NCBI GenBank assembly: GCA_963691705.1
Contig: OY829542.1
Span: 31,296,579-31,360,578 of the forward strand
DNA length: 64,000 nt
Direction: 5' to 3'
Source of the DNA: Viola odorata
Lineage: Eukaryota; Streptophyta; Magnoliopsida; Malpighiales; Violaceae
Shown here in pieces: positions 60,201-64,000 of this stretch. A model generated the notes under the pieces. It ran no database searches. It saw nothing but the letters and a program-made list of their open reading frames with translations, and was not told where the DNA came from. The first letter of the stretch is position 1; every line of letters starts with the position of its first letter. A program made the position numbers and the translations under genes.

Positions 60201-63200
60201 CTACCCTTCACTTAAGGCCTTGACTGCGGGCTTGAAGAGATTGGCTTGGAGAGCTAGCACAAGGCCTCGGATGGCTTAGGCGCGGGGACTTCATGGGATG
60301 CTAGGGTTGGCACGCCTTGTGCGCGCATGCCTTCATGGTTTGCGAGGACTTGGCGCGGATTTCCTCATGGCTTGCGCGGCCTATCCATGAGGTCTTCACG
60401 TGGATACGAGTGAGAGCCCTCATGCTCGTATCATCTCCTCCATCTTAAAATGGATTCGTCCTCAAATCTGCGCGCTCCATTCCTTTGCGAATGTCACACA
60501 TAGTACCTACATCGGAGAGATATGCATCAGCACTATGGAAAAGGTTTGGAAAATAACTAAAAGGTAACTCAAAGCGATGATGTGAAAATAAGTCTGTAGA
60601 CTTCAAAAGACAAGGAATTTTCTCCCATGGGAGAATAGTAGGCTTGGGAATTGTTAAATGAAATAACCCTAAACTACCGTTCACTTAAGGCCTTGACCGC
60701 GGGCTTGAAGAGATTGGCTTGGAGAGCTAGCGCAAGGCCTCGGATGGCTTAGGCGCGGGGACTTCATGGGATGCTAGGGTTGGCACGCCTTGTGCGCGCA
60801 TGTCTTCATGGTTTGCGAGGACTTGGCGCGGATTTCCTCATGGCTTGCGCGGCCTATCCATGAGGTCTTCACGTGGATACGAGTGAGAGCCCTCATGCTC
60901 GTATCATCTCCTCCATCTTAAAATGGATTCGTCCTCGAATCTGCGCGCTCCATTCCTTTGCGAATGTCACACATAGTACCTACATCGGAGAGATATGCAT
61001 CAACACTATGGAAAAGGTTTGGAAAAAAAACTAAAAGGTAACTCAAAGCGATGATGTGAAAATAAGTCTGTAGACTTCAAAAGGCAAGGAATTTTCTCCC
61101 ATGGGAGAAGAGTAGGCTTGGGAATTGTTAAATGAAATAACCCTAAACTACCCTTCACTTAAGGCCTTGACCGCGGGCTTGAAGAGATTGGCTTGGAGAG
61201 CTAGCGCAAGGCCTCGGATGGCTTAGGCGCGGGGACTTCATGGGATGCTAGGGTTGGCACGCCTAGTGTGCGCATGTCTTCATGATTTGCGAGGACTTGG
61301 CGCGGATTTCCTCATGGCTTGCGCGGCCTATCCTTGAGGTCTTCACGTGGATACGAGTGAGAGCCCTCATGCTCGTATCATCTCCTCCATCATAAAATGG
61401 ATTTGTCCTCGAATCTGCGCGCTCCATTCCTTTGCGAATGTCACACATAGTACCTACATCGGAGAGATATGCATCAACACTATGGAAAAGGTTTGGAAAA
61501 AAAACTAAAAGGTAACTCAAAGCGATGATGTGAAAATAAGTCTGTAGACTTCAAAAGACAAGGAATTTTCTCCCATGGGAGAAGAGTAGGCTTGGGAATT
61601 GTTAAATGAAATAACCCTAAACTACCCTTCACTTAAGGCCTTGACCGCGGGCTTGAAGAGATTGGCTTGGAGAGCTAGCGCAAGGCCTCGGATGGCTTAG
61701 GCGCGGGGACTTCATGGGATGCTAGGGTTGGCATGCCTAGTGCGCGCAAGTCTTCATGGTTTGCGAGGACTTGGCGAGGATTTCCTCATGGCTTGCGCGG
61801 CCTAACGATGAGGTCTTCACGTGGATACGAGTGAGAGCCCTCATGCTCGTATCATCTCCTCCCATATAAAATGGATTCCTCCTCGAATCTGCGAACTCCA
61901 TTCCTTTGTGAATGTCACACATAGTACCAACATCGGAGAGATATGCATCAGCACTATGGAACAGGTTTGGAAAATAACTAAAAGGTAACTCAAAGCGATG
62001 ATGTGAAAATAAGTCTGTAGACTTCAAAAGGCAAGGAATTTTCTCCCATGGGAGAAGAGTAGGCTTGGGAATTGTTAAATGAAATATACCTAAACTACCC
62101 TTCACTTAAGGGCTTGACCGCGGGCTTGAAGAGATTGGCTTGGAGAGCTAGCGCAAGGCCTCGGATGGCTTAGGCGCGGGGACTTCATGGGATGCTAGGG
62201 TTGGCACGCCTAGTTCGCGCATGTCTTCATGGTTTGCGAGGACTTGGCGCGGATTTCCTCATGGCTTGCGCGGCCTATCCTTGAGGTCTTCACGTGGATA
62301 CGAGTGAGAGCCCTCATGCTCGTATCATCTCCTCCATCTTAAAATGGATTCGTCCTCGAATCTGCGCGCTCCATTCCTTTGCGAATGTCACACATAGTAC
62401 CTACATCGGAGAGATATGCATCAACACTATGGAAAAGGTTTGGAAAAAAAACTAAAAGGTAACTCAAAGCGATGATGTGAAAATAAGTCTGTAGACTTCA
62501 AAAGACAAGGAATTTTCTCCCATGGGAGAAGAGTAGGCTTGGGAATTGTTAATTGAAATATACCTAAACTACCCTTCACTTAAGGCCTTGACCGCGGGCT
62601 TAAAGAGATTGGCTTGGAGAGCTAGCGCAAGGCCTCGGATGGCTTAGGCGCGGGGACTTCATGGGATGCTAGGGTTGGCACGCCTAGTGCGCGCATGTCT
62701 TCATGGTTTGCGAGGACTTGGCGCGGATTTCCTCATGGCTTGCGCGGCCTATCCATGAGGTCTTCACGTGGATACGAGTGAGAGCCCTCATGCTCGTATC
62801 ATCTCCTCCCTCATAAAATGGATTCCTCCTCGAATCTGCGAAGTCCATTCCTTTGTGAATGTCACACATAGTACCTACATAGGAGAAGTATGCATCAACA
62901 CTATGGAGAAGGGTTGGAAAATAACGAAAAGGTAACTCAAATCGTTGTTGTGAAAATAAGTCCGTAGACATCAAAAGACAAGGTATTTTCTCCCATGGGA
63001 GAAGAGTAGGCTTGGGAATTATTACATGAAATAACCCTAAGCTACCCTTCACTTAAGGCCTTGACTGCGGGCTTGAAGAGATTGGCTTGGAGAGCTAGCA
63101 CAAGGCCTCGGATGGCTTAGGCGCGGGGACTTCATGGGATGCTAGGGTTGGCACGCCTTGTGCGCGCATTCCTTCATGGTTTGCGAGGACTTGGCGCGGA

Positions 63201-63546
63201 TTTCCTCATGGCTTGCGCGGCCTATCCATGAGGTCTTCACGTGGATACGAGTGAGAGCCCTCATGCTCGTATCATCTCCTCCCTCATAAAATGGATTCCT
63301 CCTCGAATCTACGAACTCTATTCCTTTGTGAATGCCACACATAGTACCTACATTGGAGAAGTATGCATCAACACTATGGAGAAGGGTTGGAAAATAACGA
63401 AAAGGTAAGTCAAATCGTTGTTGTGAAAATAAGTCCGTAGACATCAAAAGACAAGGTATTTTATCCCATGGGAGAAGAGTAGGCTTGGGAATTGTTAAAT
63501 GAAATAACCCTAAACTACCCTTCACTTAAGGCCTTGACCGCGGGCT
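56946..63546 (+). repeat. HOR block 27: 14-mer, 6601 bp
   Basis: Monomers start at 56946 (S), 57394, 57868, 58342 (C), 58816 (H), 59289 (K), 59762 (L), 60233 (hybrid), 60706, 61180 (C), 61654 (H), 62127 (C with a K-type end), 62601 (L) and 63074 (G). The hybrid at 60233 begins like the G that normally follows L (GCTAGCACAAGG, GCGCATGCC), then is C-like, then has H-type GGAAAATAACTAAAAGG. Confidence 0.87.
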
Positions 63547-64000
63547 TGAAGAGATTGGCCTGGAGAGCTAGCGCAAGGCCTCGGATGGCTTAGGCGCGGG
63601 GACTTCATGGGATGCTAGGGTTGGCACGCCTGGTGCACGCATGTCTTCATGGTTTGCGAGGACTTGGCGCGGATTTCCTCATGGTTTGCGCGGCCTATCC
63701 ATGAGCCCTCATGCTCGTATCATCTCCTCCATCCTAAAATGGATTCATCCTCAAATCTGCGCGCTCCATTCCTTTGCGAATGTCACACAGAGTACCTACA
63801 TCGGAGAGATATGCATCAGCACTATGGAAAAGGTTTGAAAAATAACAAAAAGGTAACTGAAAGCGATGATGTGAAAATAAGTCTGTAGACTTTAAAAGAC
63901 AAGTAATTTTCTCCCATAGGAGAAGAGTAGGCTTGGGAATTGTTAATTGAAATAACCCTAAACTATCCTTCACTTAAGGCCTTGACCGCGGGCTTGAAGA
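63547..64000 (+). repeat. Last S monomer plus six bases of the next monomer
   Basis: This is a complete 448-bp S monomer (63547-63994) with AACTGAAAGCG, a mark shared only with the S copies at 50492 and 56946. The following six bases, TGAAGA, start another monomer, so the array continues to the right of the window. Confidence 0.9.

Larger units (their letters stand above)
1..64000. repeat. Tandem satellite array filling the window (about 136 monomers)
   Basis: The window is covered end to end by head-to-tail copies of one repeat, phased on TGAAGAGATT. Successive starts are 1, 449, 923, 1397, 1870, 2343, 2791, 3265 and so on to 63547 and 63995. Spacing is 448 or 471-474 bases, apart from one 449-base chimera (31310) and one 772-base fused pair (50492). 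All copies have the same orientation and no foreign sequence interrupts them. Each monomer is bipartite: a CpG-rich first part (GGCGCGG, GTGCGCGCATG, GCGCGGCC) and an A-tract-rich second part. This organisation is typical of eukaryotic satellite DNA. No coding, tRNA or rRNA signal was recognised. Host and chromosomal position cannot be read from the window; a plant is an inference only. Confidence 0.97.
38733..64000. repeat. Array region III: long HORs with extra H, K and L families
   Basis: S monomers become sparse (38733, 41550, 47205, 50492, 56946, 63547), with HORs of 2817, 5655, 3287, 6454 and 6601 bases. From about 43,420 onward three families not seen to the left appear: H, K and L. 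New subtype markers also appear here: CCTAACGATGAGG from about 40,750, ATATACCTAAAC replacing ATAACCCTAAAC from about 40,080, and CGTCTTCGAATC from about 48,350. This part of the array has a partly separate history from the left side. Confidence 0.85.

Noticed and set aside
1..64000. CRISPR array or bacterial repeat system
   Set aside because: There are no short repeats separated by unique spacers. The repeating unit is about 450-474 bp with no unique sequence between copies.
1..64000. rDNA intergenic spacer subrepeats or 5S rDNA array
   Set aside because: I recognise no rRNA gene sequence, internal promoter boxes or T-tract terminator in any monomer.

Overview
The whole 64 kb window is one uninterrupted tandem satellite DNA array. 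I find no convincing gene, RNA gene, transposon, CRISPR array or other unique sequence. About 136 head-to-tail monomers follow one another in a single orientation. I phased them on the recurring motif TGAAGAGATT (sometimes TAAAGAGATT), which recurs every 448 or 471-474 bases; the only exceptions are one 449-base chimera and one 772-base fused pair. Such an array points to nuclear heterochromatin (centromeric, pericentromeric, subtelomeric or knob) of a eukaryote. A land plant is plausible: nearly every monomer carries the 10-mer AACCCTAAAC, which fits the plant telomere repeat, and CpG-rich satellites are common in plants. I do not recognise the family and cannot name the species.

The monomers fall into diagnostic families. 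C (474 or 473 bp, roughly 65 copies) has an A8 tract and GATTCG-TCCT-CGAATC. G (472-473 bp, 25 copies) has GTGTTCACTAGG or a related 5' part plus CGTTGTTGTG and AAGTATGCATC. S (448 bp, 28 copies) lacks 25 bp that the others have. In the right-hand third three further families appear: H (CCCACATAAA, ACCAACATCGG), K (an S-like body that keeps the 25 bp) and L (a G relative with ATTATTACATG). The order is a higher-order repeat (HOR). Every G is immediately followed by an S (25 of 25), and 25 of the 27 S monomers with a visible left neighbour are preceded by G. The number of monomers between an S and the next G varies from 0 to 12.

Layout. 1-22,020: long HORs of 3-7 monomers, including a nearly perfect 4,210-bp tandem duplication and a larger diverged duplication. 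22,021-38,732: mostly compact 1,394/1,395-bp S-C-G trimers, with a duplicated 4-5 kb block. 38,733-64,000: long HORs (6 to 14 monomers) in which H, K and L appear and an H-K-L-G-S cassette recurs.

Nothing here works as an operon or pathway. What can be read is the recombination history: unequal exchange in the C runs, hybrid monomers at duplication junctions, a short gene-conversion-like tract, CpG decay, and one deletion (50,803-50,831) with a 14-bp templated repeat. The most interesting structural point is that the 25-bp deletion defining S removes one arm of a strong hairpin present in most other monomers and creates a new short dyad. All comparisons were made by eye; identities and breakpoints need alignment, and near-identical blocks could in part reflect assembly.
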